A DNA stretch of 60,793 nt from positions 1-60,793 of IMG/VR virus record IMGVR_UViG_3300045996_001676, one strand, 5' to 3'. Below are positions 48,714 to 57,770 of this stretch, piece by piece; position 1 is the first letter of the stretch; each line of letters opens with the position of its first letter. A program made the translations under genes and the position numbers. This DNA comes from a virus. The notes below the pieces were generated by a model. The model made no database searches, was not told where the DNA came from, and saw only the letters and a program-made list of their open reading frames with translations.

Positions 48714-50236
48714 TGCTGGGGACTCCGTAGAGTGTCGATATGAACGATCGGCCGCAGGCCTTTCGCCGCCGCGTCGTCTTTCCACTCGACGGCGCGCCCG
48801 CCGATCGCGCGGATGTCCTGGTAGTTAGTGTGCCCGGTGAGGATCGCCCGCGGCGTCACCGTCCGCGCGATCTCATGCGTCCCCCAGCTGTACGGGTATT
48901 CCATCCAATAGCCGGTGGCCCAGGCGGCGACGTCGCAAGAGGTTTCGGGCAGAATCGAGATCCCTGCCCGGCGCCAGCTCGCCAGGATCCTCAGCCACTC
49001 GTGACCCTCGCGCGGCGACGGTTGCCCGCCGGTATCCCAGAACGCGAGCGACACGCCCCGCGCCACCAGGGCATCGCGAAGCCGCGCGGTGTACTCACGA
49101 TTCGCCACCAGCTCAAGCCGGAGATTCGTCTGGACGTACGGCGCTGCGGCCGTGAGCGCGATCGCGTCCGCATCCAGGGGGGGCGAAACAAATGGATTGA
49201 TCAAAACGCCGCTTCGGATCCCGACGTCGCGCGCCACGCGCAACGACTCGAACCATGCGAAATGACCAGGATACGGATCGTAATAGTGCGACCGGCCATC
49301 CGGCGGCGACCACTGGATAAACGCCGCAGCGCCGCCCCGCTTCGCGCGCTCGAGGCTTGCCCGCATCTCCTCCGGCGGCGTCCAGTTCGAGTAAGCGATC
49401 GGCCCCGTGGGCAGATCCGCCACCGCCTCCGGAATGCCCAAATCCCCCATAAACGGCGAAAGGATATACCGGCGATAATATTTCGCCAGATCCTCCGCAG
49501 TGCCCGGCATGATCCGATACGCGGCCCCTAGCGTGATCGACTCGCCCGGCGCCAGCGCCAGCTCGTAACGGAGAAACGGGTTGACCTCGCCCCCAGGCCC
49601 CGCGAACCAATAGCAGAGGGTGGGAGTAAGGGAGCGATTAAAGAAGAGGATCCCCAAAACCTCGCCGCCGCCCTCGATCGAAACGATGGGAGAGAAGCCA
49701 GCGCCCGGCCAGGTGGAACCATTTCCCTGAACCCAGGAAGATGGTGCCTCCGTCGTCACCCCGCCGCGGAATGGCGAAACGATCCTCCCCCCCACCGGCC
49801 CCACGATCTCCGGGAGCCGGATGTCGATCGAGTCCAGCCGCCCCGTCCACCCGTTATGAATGACGATCTCGAACGCACGGCCGGACGCGACGCGCTCCTC
49901 CCGCAGCTCGATACGGGCGTCTCCTGGAGTGCCGCGCCAGCTCGTACGCGTCACCCTCTGGCCGATCACCTCGCCCAAGCGTGCAAACGTCACCCGCTGG
50001 CCGTCGGATGCCCCTGCATCGGCCTCCAGGCCTCGCCGCGGTTGGTGCGCTGGGGCGATGTCGAACCCGAGCGACACGACCAGGGCGAGGAGGATCATCC
50101 ACCCGCGGCCGTCGAATTCGTCGTTCGAATAGCGGATGAATCTCCAAAGCTGGTGAATCAGCATCGCCACGACCGCCCCCAGCGCCACGACTGGCAGCAA
50201 CAAAAGGGCGATGAGGATGGAGACGAGAACGCTCAT
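48710..50236 (-). CDS. Membrane-anchored glycoside-hydrolase-like protein
   Basis: A 508-aa protein starting at MSVLVSILI (TGATG-type overlap). Two N-terminal hydrophobic segments (~1-30, ~47-62), a beta-sandwich region (~70-260), then a TIM-barrel-like half: GPIAYSNWTPP, FIQWSPPDG, RSGVLINPFVSPP, SLAFWDTGG and ILPETSCDV. The order resembles GH36/DUF6259-type alpha-glycosidases. A catalytic Asp in FWDTGG is plausible. It could degrade host surface glycans. N-terminal membrane helices are odd for a virion enzyme. Confidence 0.55.
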   Translation of the reverse strand: MSVLVSILIALLLLPVVALGAVVAMLIHQLWRFIRYSNDEFDGRGWMILLALVVSLGFDIAPAHQPRRGLEADAGASDGQRVTFARLGEVIGQRVTRTSWRGTPGDARIELREERVASGRAFEIVIHNGWTGRLDSIDIRLPEIVGPVGGRIVSPFRGGVTTEAPSSWVQGNGSTWPGAGFSPIVSIEGGGEVLGILFFNRSLTPTLCYWFAGPGGEVNPFLRYELALAPGESITLGAAYRIMPGTAEDLAKYYRRYILSPFMGDLGIPEAVADLPTGPIAYSNWTPPEEMRASLERAKRGGAAAFIQWSPPDGRSHYYDPYPGHFAWFESLRVARDVGIRSGVLINPFVSPPLDADAIALTAAAPYVQTNLRLELVANREYTARLRDALVARGVSLAFWDTGGQPSPREGHEWLRILASWRRAGISILPETSCDVAAWATGYWMEYPYSWGTHEIARTVTPRAILTGHTNYQDIRAIGGRAVEWKDDAAAKGLRPIVHIDTLRSPQQ

Positions 50237-50505
50237 TATTTCCCAGCAGGGCGGCAGCCCAATCCCTTTTCCGACATGATCGAGGCGACGTCTTCGGCGT
50301 GAAGGCAATCGCAGAGACAGGCCCCCACGACCACCGCAGTGCCATAGGCGCTATCCGTTCCCGTTACGACGATTTGGCCGTTACAGTAATCATTCCCCGT
50401 GGTGGCATTCTGGAGCGTGCCGACGGCGATCGGCCGGGACGTACCGGATCCGAACAAAACCACCGTATCTCCATTTTTGGCTTCGCGCCCGTTTCTGTAG
50501 TGCAT
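50236..50505 (-). CDS. Small KNG-type phage protein
   Basis: An 89-aa protein beginning MHYRNGREAKNGDTVV, a beta-rich small protein type common near phage lysis and tail genes, with ACLCDCLHAEDV near the end. Function unknown; the family is often described only as small hypothetical. Confidence 0.65.
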   Translation of the reverse strand: MHYRNGREAKNGDTVVLFGSGTSRPIAVGTLQNATTGNDYCNGQIVVTGTDSAYGTAVVVGACLCDCLHAEDVASIMSEKGLGCRPAGK

Positions 50506-50514
50506 AAAACTCTC

Positions 50515-51153
50515 CTATTTGAGCCTCTGGAATTCGTCATGCTGGCGCGCGGCGAAAATCGCCCGCGCCGCCAAAATGATTCGATCATGCACCCGCTCAT
50601 CTCGGCACATTTCCGAGTGCCCCAGGTTGAAGCCGAGATCGACGTCGCCGCACTCGTACCCGCTGCGCGGCATGTGTCCCCCCACCAGGAAGCTTTTCGC
50701 GTTGCCATCCGCCCGCGGCCGGAGCTGAACGCCCCGCACGATCGGATCCTTTCGCTGATAGAAGGCACGCCCCGCCATCGCCGACAATGGCAGCTCGACG
50801 CGATGCTCCGCCTTTTCATCGGCGAGAATGTGCTGGAGAGGATTCGCGACGGGGGCCTCGTCCAGATACACCGCCAGCGCGACACTGTTCGGCGGGAGCG
50901 CCAGGAGGCATTTATGCATTCTCCACGCGCCGTGGCTGTGCCCGATCGCAATGATGGGATCGAAACCGATGTTTCGCAGGCGGGATATCGTTTGCTCGAC
51001 CGGGTACGCCATGCCCGCCCCGTCCCACGTCGCATAGTAATCGTCGCATCCGGTCGACTCTGCCAGGGCCTCCACCATCGGGCGAAGGCCGCACCCGTCG
51101 GAAGAAAGCGGGGTGTTGAGTCCGAAGAAGGTGACGATCACGCCGCGCATCAT
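50515..51153 (-). CDS. Alpha/beta hydrolase (putative lytic esterase)
   Basis: A 212-aa protein. A nucleophile elbow GHSHG (S73), an acidic candidate D98 in VYLDEAP and a histidine candidate H179 in NLGHSEM (or H189) form a plausible Ser-Asp-His triad of the alpha/beta hydrolase fold. It lies among lysis-type genes, so it may be an esterase/amidase acting on the envelope, comparable in position to mycobacteriophage LysB. No classical peptidoglycan hydrolase is seen elsewhere, so this could be the main lytic enzyme. Confidence 0.65.
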   Translation of the reverse strand: MMRGVIVTFFGLNTPLSSDGCGLRPMVEALAESTGCDDYYATWDGAGMAYPVEQTISRLRNIGFDPIIAIGHSHGAWRMHKCLLALPPNSVALAVYLDEAPVANPLQHILADEKAEHRVELPLSAMAGRAFYQRKDPIVRGVQLRPRADGNAKSFLVGGHMPRSGYECGDVDLGFNLGHSEMCRDERVHDRIILAARAIFAARQHDEFQRLK

Positions 51154-51338
51154 CTCCCGTTCCCCTTCAATGCCTGAGTAACGAAATCGACATGAGAGGC
51201 TTGGCTCTTGCCCGCGGCCTCATGCAGTGCTTTCACCAGCGCCGCCCGCTCCGCCTCCGCCGTCTCAGCCGCCGCGATCTTGGCGCGTGCGAGCTCGGCG
51301 GCGACTCCGATCAGCTGCAAGATCAGGGCGGTTTCCAT
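51150..51338 (-). CDS. Small helical protein
   Basis: A 62-aa amphipathic helical protein (LQLIGVAAELARAKIAAAE...). Stop overlaps the hydrolase start (ATGA). It may partner the membrane protein upstream or the hydrolase. No family recognised. Confidence 0.55.
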   Translation of the reverse strand: METALILQLIGVAAELARAKIAAAETAEAERAALVKALHEAAGKSQASHVDFVTQALKGNGR

Positions 51339-51344
51339 GATCGA

Positions 51345-51938
51345 TCACTCCGGGCGCGTGGTTGGTCCCTGCGCGTTGGAAAAACGAGCGATTGCATCCG
51401 CGAGAAGCTTGCTTTGCTGTGCGACCGTCACCCGATCGCCCGCCTCCGCCGCGGCCGTGGCCGCCTCCAGGATCTCGAACATCGTTTGTTCGAGGGGGAG
51501 ATAGATCTGGCGCATGTCCGTATCGGAGATATCCCCGCGGCGATGCCGCTCGGCGATGATCGCCACCGCGACTTGATAGCGAAGATGCCAGCGCCCCACC
51601 TCCGCGAGCATTCGATCCTGTTCGGTGACCGGCGTCGGCGGCGTCGCGAACAAGCTGCACCCGGGCGCCGCCACCAGGAGCCCCATTGCCAGCACGACAC
51701 CCGCCAGCATCGGAACGCCGTCGCCATCCTTCCGCGCTTTGATCCACTTCCAGAACTTCGGCCACGCCAGCTCCAGGCCAGCGCACAACGCCAGCGCCAC
51801 GATCCCCGCCGCGGCCGCGCTTGCCGCCCCCAGATCATCGGCGCTCATGTCGGCACCAACCATCGCGGCAATCGTCGCGAAGAGGCTGTAAATCATCCGC
51901 GCCACGACCAGATAAGCGAATCGCTGGAGAGCTTTCAC
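51345..51938 (-). CDS. Membrane protein with lipobox-like site
   Basis: A 197-aa protein, GTG start with strong SD GGAGG. It has two N-terminal hydrophobic helices (~5-28, ~38-58), then a third (~76-92) ending in LLVAAPGC with C94, a lipobox-like sequence, and a helical soluble C-terminus (~105-190). In a lysis-type operon this suggests a holin or spanin-like function, perhaps a fused inner-membrane/outer-membrane unit. Inference only. Confidence 0.5.
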   Translation of the reverse strand: MKALQRFAYLVVARMIYSLFATIAAMVGADMSADDLGAASAAAAGIVALALCAGLELAWPKFWKWIKARKDGDGVPMLAGVVLAMGLLVAAPGCSLFATPPTPVTEQDRMLAEVGRWHLRYQVAVAIIAERHRRGDISDTDMRQIYLPLEQTMFEILEAATAAAEAGDRVTVAQQSKLLADAIARFSNAQGPTTRPE

Positions 51939-52006
51939 AGTTAAACCTCCACAAAACCGTATGCTTTTATCCTTGGGCTCAGTTAGGTATAGGCCGAACA
52001 GTCCCC

Positions 52007-52043
52007 AAAAAGAGAGCCCGGCGGTGTGCTATTCACCGCCGGG
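52007..52043 (-). terminator. Rho-independent terminator (minus strand)
   Basis: A perfect 10-bp stem (CCCGGCGGTG 52017-52026 with CACCGCCGGG 52034-52043) is followed on the minus strand by CTCTCTTTTT. It separates the tail genes from the lysis/adhesin genes; the ~70 bases after it contain the leader for the membrane-protein gene with no clear promoter. Confidence 0.85.
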
Positions 52044-52073
52044 CCGGACCCACGGGGAGGCAATCCGCGGGTT

Positions 52074-52460
52074 TTACCACTTACCCTCTGGGCATTGCTG
52101 GGCGGCCGATGAGAGGCTCCTCCCCTTGCTGCAATCGGGGCACTTGGCGCACTTCACCCGCAATACAACCACCTGCGCCACCTCAAAGCGCCGGATCCCG
52201 CCGTTGTGCTCGCAGGCCTCACATATCGCTTTCCGCTGCGCCGTCACCTCTGGCGCCGCTTGTGGCGAGACGCGCCGCCGCTTCAAGCGATCCGGCGCCG
52301 ACCGCTTTTTCGCCTCGATCCAGGCCGGATGATCCCTATCGAACCAATAGCCGTGGCCTGGATCCTCCCGTGTGATCGCGGGGCGCAGCCGATCCATCCA
52401 CCCCGGAACCGCATCGCACCGCTTCTGAACGCTTTTGTAGCTGGAGAATACTTCATTCAT
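52074..52460 (-). CDS. Cys-rich tail-region protein (CPEGKW end)
   Basis: A 128-aa protein, start fixed by ATGA overlap. The N-terminal half is basic; the C-terminus carries CEACEHN, CAKCPDC and QCPEGKW, i.e. paired Cys for at least one metal site. This C-terminal signature is familiar from small proteins near phage tail genes. The terminator follows directly. Confidence 0.65.
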   Translation of the reverse strand: MNEVFSSYKSVQKRCDAVPGWMDRLRPAITREDPGHGYWFDRDHPAWIEAKKRSAPDRLKRRRVSPQAAPEVTAQRKAICEACEHNGGIRRFEVAQVVVLRVKCAKCPDCSKGRSLSSAAQQCPEGKW

Positions 52461-53131
52461 GGGAGAACCGTCTCCACATAGAGCGGGTACGTCTGCATCG
52501 GGAAATCGACTTGATTCGTGCCGAACGGCCAATAGATGCCGGTGACGTTCGACCCGACTTGCCAGCGCCGCCAGGAGGCTCCCGCAACGCCGTAGCTCGC
52601 GCTCGCCCAGTTCAGGCCTACACCCCAATACCGACACCCTCCAGGGCTATCCGTGGTATTGGTCAAATTGACTTGAGACGCCGCGTTTTGCGAGAGCGCC
52701 CCCACCAGACAGATACTCCCGCCCACATCCCCCCAGAACAATCCCACGATGCGCGTCACCTCCACATCGGCCACCGATGGAGAGCACGGGGTGACGTCGA
52801 TCACGCCGAAATCTATCACCTCCGGCGGGATCACGAGGTATTCATCGTCGGTTTCCCCGCTGAATGACGTTTCGCAGGGCGTGCAGTCCTCGCAATCGTC
52901 GTGCTCTATGATGTCGTCGAGCGTGAGCACTTGCATCCCGCCGACGTCGGAAATCGTCTCATCCTCAAAATCGAAATAGAGGCATGTCGCTGGATCATAA
53001 TCCGTCGTGAATGTTCCGGTGACCGATGCCGCCTGGGCGCTGGACATCGCCATTGTCGGGACGATTTCGTCGTTATCGCACCAGCGCGGCCGCCGGTAAT
53101 CGCCTCCGCAGCAACAAGCATTCACCGGCAT
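52457..53131 (-). CDS. Cys-rich tail protein
   Basis: A 224-aa protein starting at MPVNACCCGG. Many Cys (CCC, ECDDC-like CEDCTPCE), an acidic middle and a Trp-rich beta C-terminus (YWGVGLNWASAS). Located after the distal tail genes; likely a minor tail-tip protein. No family recognised. Confidence 0.6.
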   Translation of the reverse strand: MPVNACCCGGDYRRPRWCDNDEIVPTMAMSSAQAASVTGTFTTDYDPATCLYFDFEDETISDVGGMQVLTLDDIIEHDDCEDCTPCETSFSGETDDEYLVIPPEVIDFGVIDVTPCSPSVADVEVTRIVGLFWGDVGGSICLVGALSQNAASQVNLTNTTDSPGGCRYWGVGLNWASASYGVAGASWRRWQVGSNVTGIYWPFGTNQVDFPMQTYPLYVETVLP

Positions 53132-53144
53132 TTCCCGCCCCCCT

Positions 53145-53957
53145 TTACGCTTGTGCCGAGTTGGGCGCCGAGAAGATGTATACCAGGGCATCGCCCGCGG
53201 ATGTCGGGATGGAGTAGAGCTGAACGATCGCCCCTACGCCGATCGGCCGGATCATGCAATCCCCTCCGTTGACCGTGCCATCAATATCGGTGATCGTGAC
53301 CCCCGTCGCATGCGTGTACGGTGGGGTGCCGGTGACCTGCTCGAAGCCGTTGACGCTCGGTAAATCAATTCCGTCAGTGACCCACCGCGCCGCCCCCGTA
53401 AGCGCCGAGTTGTACCCGATGATGCGCTGGGTGGTATAGGTGAAGTCCGGGAAGCTCCCGCCCTGCGCTGTGATCCGCGCCAGGATCCCCCGCCCGGATC
53501 CGCCCACAAAAAAATACTGTCGCTTCCCCGTGCCGTTTCCGCCGTCGAACCCCACGACGAGCACGATCTCGCCGGTGGGGACAAGATGCGATTCCCCGAC
53601 GTATTCCGAGAGATTCAGCGCAGGCACGACCAGGGCGAGCCCGGGGATGTCCTCATCATTCACATACCCCAGCTTTTCGGGAGCCGTGTCCGTGAGCACT
53701 TTTTGACGGCGCACCCAATACGTTGAGCCCGTGAAAACAGTAGCACCGTCGGGCGTCGCGATCGTTTTCCCGATCCACACCTCCACGACGCGCCCCTCTG
53801 GGAGCTTCGGGCCGGACAAATTGTTTTGAAGGTGCGCGATCATCGCCTCGATCGCGTTGATCGGCCGATTCAGATCGGAGGCCGATGCCATCCGCTGAGA
53901 CATATTATCGCCGGATCGATAGGGCTTGAGGTTTCCAGGATTCAGCGCGTCTGACAT
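53145..53957 (-). CDS. Minor tail protein (putative)
   Basis: A 270-aa beta-rich protein with a helical N-terminus (DLNRPINAIEAMIAHLQNNL) that may trimerise, and a C-terminal GDCMIRPIGVGAIVQLY segment. Placed between the 363-aa tail protein and the Cys-rich tail protein. Probably a baseplate/tip component. Confidence 0.6.
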   Translation of the reverse strand: MSDALNPGNLKPYRSGDNMSQRMASASDLNRPINAIEAMIAHLQNNLSGPKLPEGRVVEVWIGKTIATPDGATVFTGSTYWVRRQKVLTDTAPEKLGYVNDEDIPGLALVVPALNLSEYVGESHLVPTGEIVLVVGFDGGNGTGKRQYFFVGGSGRGILARITAQGGSFPDFTYTTQRIIGYNSALTGAARWVTDGIDLPSVNGFEQVTGTPPYTHATGVTITDIDGTVNGGDCMIRPIGVGAIVQLYSIPTSAGDALVYIFSAPNSAQA

Positions 53958-55048
53958 TACAGCTCCCGCAGATCAGGGAGGCCCAGCTCAGAGAATGCCC
54001 GCGGCACAAGCGGGACGGCCGCCATCCATCCATTGCCGTGATTGAGCCCGCTCCCGATCCCCGTCCCCGGGTTGTCGATGTCGGGATATTGGTAATTCGT
54101 GTAGGGATCCTTAATCGTGGCGATTTCCTTCCATCCGCGCTGCCGATATTCCATCTGATAGAGCGTCTCCCACACGCGCAGGCGCTTGGTGGAATCGTCC
54201 GGGCTCACGATCTGGAGCGATCGGAACGAATCGAATTCCCCCGTCATTACGCGCAGGCGCAGGGAGTAAGCCGGATATCCCCAGATCTCCGAGACGTTGG
54301 TCGAGCCGTTGAAATACTTCTGCTTTGCCTGGATGCTTCGGAGCGTCTCCGGCCCCGCGAGCCGCGCGATCTCCCGCGTCCGATAGCCGATCGTGCTCAT
54401 CGACTCCAGGCTCGGCATCTGGACGTATTGACTGCGAACAATCCCGCTTGCGATGTTTGTCGCGAGCGATCCGTCCGCCTCGAAATCGTATAATGGAGTC
54501 GCCGGTTTATAGTAGACCTGCATCGGCTTGCCGTACCCGTACCCGCTGGCCTGATTGGCGTAGCCGTCTCCCACCGTGCCCCATTGAAAGCTGGTATTCG
54601 TGGCAATCGTGGTGCCGTTGACCTGGGCGCCCGCGAGCCACAAATAGACATCATTGTCCGCAGCGTCGGCAATCGCGCCGGTGGAATTGATCCGGATCCC
54701 CAACTCGACATACGTCACATCGACGAAGGCTGAATTCTTGCTCTTGCTGTAATGCATCGCACGCTTGTCGATGCAGTAGAGATAGACAATCGTCGAGGAT
54801 CCGTCGACCACGCGCAGCGTTGTAAGCTTCTGATCTCCGCGCTGCGGGATCGTGTCGCGCCCATCTCGATCGGGGAGCCCCTTCGCGAATTCCAGGGGGA
54901 CCATCGGGTTATTGTTGGCGTTGAAGAAAATATAATCGGCGTCGGTCGTTATGTTGTCGACTTGGTAGCGCTCCGTGAGCACGATCCCGCCGTCACCCTC
55001 CCGGATCACGGTCCCCTCAGTTTCAAGCTTGCAAGTCGCATACGCCAT
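53957..55048 (-). CDS. Distal tail / minor tail protein (putative)
   Basis: A 363-aa, beta-rich protein directly after the tape measure gene, the position of distal tail (Dit) proteins. Segments YLYCIDKRAMHYSK and YGYGKPMQVYY. The C-terminus is Asp/Asn/Gly-rich. Assignment by position. Confidence 0.6.
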   Translation of the reverse strand: MAYATCKLETEGTVIREGDGGIVLTERYQVDNITTDADYIFFNANNNPMVPLEFAKGLPDRDGRDTIPQRGDQKLTTLRVVDGSSTIVYLYCIDKRAMHYSKSKNSAFVDVTYVELGIRINSTGAIADAADNDVYLWLAGAQVNGTTIATNTSFQWGTVGDGYANQASGYGYGKPMQVYYKPATPLYDFEADGSLATNIASGIVRSQYVQMPSLESMSTIGYRTREIARLAGPETLRSIQAKQKYFNGSTNVSEIWGYPAYSLRLRVMTGEFDSFRSLQIVSPDDSTKRLRVWETLYQMEYRQRGWKEIATIKDPYTNYQYPDIDNPGTGIGSGLNHGNGWMAAVPLVPRAFSELGLPDLREL

Positions 55049-55066
55049 TGTCGTACCCTTCGAAAA

Positions 55067-56539
55067 TTACGGGCCCAGCACGGTCGCGCCGAACGAGAAC
55101 GCACGACGCATGAAATTCCCAAGCCCCACCATCGGATCGACAATGTGGCGCAGGTTCGACGGATCCCCGATAATGTCGCGCTGGACGTCAACCGTCCCGG
55201 CCATCGTCCGGCCGCTGTCGGTGATCATCTGGAAGCGCTCGGCCGCGGCACCCGCGAACGCCGTGCGATACATCTGCTTTTTGAGCTCCTCCGGCGTCGA
55301 GTTGAATTCGTGCATGAAATCGCCCCACCGCTTCTCGGTGTCGGCCTCGTGAAACCGCATTTTCGTGGTGAGGTTGGAAACGGTTTCGTTGGTCACCATC
55401 TGCAAGCGCAATTGATCGCTGGCGAATTTGAGCTTGTGATCGGCCGCCTTTTCCTCGATCTCCAGGATCTCCGATTGCGCCTTGAGCGGCCGGAGTGCCT
55501 GTCGCCGCGCCTGGTCGATCTCCTGATTTTTGACGTCGGCGAGCTTCTGGGCGTCTTCCATGAATCCATCGCCGCCCATCGTGCGAGCGAACCCGGCGCG
55601 GCCCAGCGCAGAAGTGTTGGCGATGCGCCCGAAGAACCCCAGTTGCGACTCGGCGTCCGTCGATTGGTATTTCTGGGCCGTCTCATCGATGAGATTCCCC
55701 AGCTCCATTTTGTGACCCTTGAGCCGCGCTTTGTTCGCCGCCAGCTCCAGGAATAAATTACCGTTGGGGAACCCCGCCGCCGCCGCGGATGCCCGCCGCT
55801 GATAATTGGACATGCTCGCCGCCGTCGACGCGCCGAACAGCTCCCGCGAGCGCTGTGCCTCCGCGAGATTGCGCTGGATATCCTCTGGGCTGTTACCCGT
55901 TACCGTGTCGATCAGCTGCATTCCACGGGAGGCGAGAGGCCCAAAAAGCGGGATCGACGAAAGCGCCGCGTGATTGCCCTCATAGGCCTTAATGCCCGCC
56001 TCGATGCGCTGGGCGTCATTGATCGCAAAGCGCATCGATCGCGTTGCCTGAACGGCCGCTTGCCCCAGATCGATCAGAGACTCGGATACCCGCGCCAGAG
56101 AGTAAATCGACAAAAGCGAGCCGTGCCCGCCGGTGGAGAGCCCGACGGGGGTATTCCAGATCCCTCCGCCATGCCCGCGGGGTTGCCGTGGTTGGCGCGG
56201 CTGTTGAGCCGGAGCCGGGAAAGTCCACCCCCCGCCCGGCGTCATACCAGGGCCCGCGCCAGGAGCCGCCCCAGGCCCCCCGCCGCCGCCTCCAGGCCCC
56301 ATACCTACCCCGCCCCCCGTCCAGGCCGGATAACCGCCCCCGCCGCCGCCTGCCTGACTCCCAGGCCGCGCCCAGGCCGCCCCGACGCCCTGCCCCAACG
56401 AGGGCGCGATCACCATGCGACCCGAATCGCGCTGCAGCCGCGCCCGCAGTTTTGAGAGCTGGCCGTCCAACGTTGAATCGTCGACCTCGACAACAACGCG
56501 AATGCCGCCGATAGGCTGAGATGCGCTAAACTGGCTCAT
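55067..56539 (-). CDS. Tape measure protein (short)
   Basis: A 490-aa protein. The N-terminal GGIRVVVEVDDSTLDGQLSK is TMP-like, followed by a Gly/Pro-rich disordered region (~60-130), long helices (~150-420) and a hydrophobic end. It is unusually short for a siphovirus (often >700 aa), so the tail should be short, roughly 70-75 nm at 1.5 angstrom per residue. The start overlaps the stop of the frameshifted chaperone. Confidence 0.75.
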   Translation of the reverse strand: MSQFSASQPIGGIRVVVEVDDSTLDGQLSKLRARLQRDSGRMVIAPSLGQGVGAAWARPGSQAGGGGGGYPAWTGGGVGMGPGGGGGGPGAAPGAGPGMTPGGGWTFPAPAQQPRQPRQPRGHGGGIWNTPVGLSTGGHGSLLSIYSLARVSESLIDLGQAAVQATRSMRFAINDAQRIEAGIKAYEGNHAALSSIPLFGPLASRGMQLIDTVTGNSPEDIQRNLAEAQRSRELFGASTAASMSNYQRRASAAAAGFPNGNLFLELAANKARLKGHKMELGNLIDETAQKYQSTDAESQLGFFGRIANTSALGRAGFARTMGGDGFMEDAQKLADVKNQEIDQARRQALRPLKAQSEILEIEEKAADHKLKFASDQLRLQMVTNETVSNLTTKMRFHEADTEKRWGDFMHEFNSTPEELKKQMYRTAFAGAAAERFQMITDSGRTMAGTVDVQRDIIGDPSNLRHIVDPMVGLGNFMRRAFSFGATVLGP

Positions 56540-56800
56540 TTTAAAATCCGCTCCAGCCTCTCAGAAAACACCCGATCTTGCCGCGTCTCCGCCCGCTCGC
56601 CGCGCTTCCAGTTTTCCAGATCCACGATTGCTCCCAGGTATTTCTCGAACATCTCCGCAGGGAGCTCCATTGGATCGCCGCCTACACCGGCCGCGAGCCC
56701 CGGAAACCAGTGCGCCAGCTTTGCCGCCTCGTAATTCCAGTCCCGATCCTCCCGGATCTCCTGGAGCGACTTTAGGAGGCGGCTTCCGAAGGGCGGGGGG
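56536..56800 (-). CDS. Tail chaperone extension via -1 frameshift
   Basis: This 87-codon frame has no start codon of its own. It is in the -1 frame relative to the 186-aa gene and reads naturally (LLKSLQEIREDRDWNYEAAK ... to a TGA overlapping the tape measure ATG). A run of six C (minus strand, 56795-56800, GCCCCCCG) just before the upstream stop is a plausible slip site, letting tRNA-Pro re-pair on CCC. This is the lambda G/GT arrangement: a long fusion made in small amount. Confidence 0.75.
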
Positions 56801-57332
56801 CATCGATCCCGTTTTCGTCGTCGAATGCCTCCAGTTTCGCAATCAGCTCGTCACCCTTGAAACCGGCATCGATCAGATCGATCTTTCTCCGCTGGCGACG
56901 GCGCTCAAGCAATTCGGCCCCCTCATCCTTTTCGGTGAGGCGCACGCCGCACAGCTTCGCGGCGAGCTTGAAATCGGAGGCGATCCCGATCACCAGGGCA
57001 TCCAGCGCCGCCGAGTAGCCCTCATCGGTGGGATTCGCCTTGCGCAATGACAGATCAAAGATCTTGGCGCGCCCGTCGATCGAGGAAAGGAACCGGAAAA
57101 ACTCCTGTTCCCCGAACACTGCCTGATCGAATGCGTCGAGCTCATTAATGAACTCTTTCCCCTTGACCCCTCCATCGATGAGATCTTGACGGAATCGCGC
57201 CCGCCATGCATCGCGAACCGGCGACAGGAGCCGGGCGCGATCGGCGGGCGATAGCTTCGCCAGCTTCACGCCGCCGACCTTGAGATCCCTCGCCGTTTCG
57301 TCGGAGATTGGTACGTCGTCCTGAGCTTCCAT
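56772..57332 (-). CDS. Tail assembly chaperone (gpG-like)
   Basis: A 186-aa helical protein between tail tube and tape measure genes. It starts at MEAQDDVPIS and has DLIDGGVKGKEFINELDAFD and a repeat-like DLIDAGFKGDELIAKLEAFD near the end, an internal duplication. The frame ends in ...DAPRPSEAAS, just past the C6 slip site. It should bind the tape measure protein during tail assembly. Confidence 0.8.
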   Translation of the reverse strand: MEAQDDVPISDETARDLKVGGVKLAKLSPADRARLLSPVRDAWRARFRQDLIDGGVKGKEFINELDAFDQAVFGEQEFFRFLSSIDGRAKIFDLSLRKANPTDEGYSAALDALVIGIASDFKLAAKLCGVRLTEKDEGAELLERRRQRRKIDLIDAGFKGDELIAKLEAFDDENGIDAPRPSEAAS

Positions 57333-57368
57333 GGGTTTGCCTCCAAAAAGCACCGGACCCGGCGCCCT

Positions 57369-57770
57369 TTAGGCAACGACCCAGGCCTCGGTAATAGCAC
57401 CTTTATTGAACGCGCGCCCCTGGAAAGGCACGGCCCCCGCCGTCTTTCGATGGGAGACGCGAATCGACTCGATCACAAAATTACCGCTGTAAGAAACGCT
57501 CGTATCGAGCGTGGCCACGACCGCCACCCCCGCGCCCGTGAATGCCGCCATACCGACCGACGTCCCAGCCGCGCCCTTTTCGCAGAAGCCCGAGAAGTCC
57601 AGGGCCCAGGCGCGCACGCCGGATCCCGCGTGGTCCGCGTCCACCGTTTCGTTATAGCCGGTCACATCGTCGACTTGCTGGCGAGCTTCGAGATCGAAGG
57701 AGGCGAAATCGCCGCCGACGCCACCAACCGCGAGCGAACCATTGACCGGAGCGAGCTTTGCACGTGCCAT
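57369..57770 (-). CDS. Major tail tube protein
   Basis: A 133-aa, mostly beta protein with no Lys-rich regions and alternating strands (VSYSGNFVIESIRVSHRKTAG), consistent with the tail-tube fold. Placed after the tail completion genes and before the chaperones, the usual slot. SD TAGGAG. Confidence 0.75.
   Translation of the reverse strand: MARAKLAPVNGSLAVGGVGGDFASFDLEARQQVDDVTGYNETVDADHAGSGVRAWALDFSGFCEKGAAGTSVGMAAFTGAGVAVVATLDTSVSYSGNFVIESIRVSHRKTAGAVPFQGRAFNKGAITEAWVVA

Noticed and set aside
56561-56842. 93-aa minus frame with its own ATG inside the chaperone overlap
   Set aside because: Starts at the slip site ATG but is Arg/Gly/Pro-rich; the neighbouring -1 frame reads naturally and ends coupled to the tape measure start.
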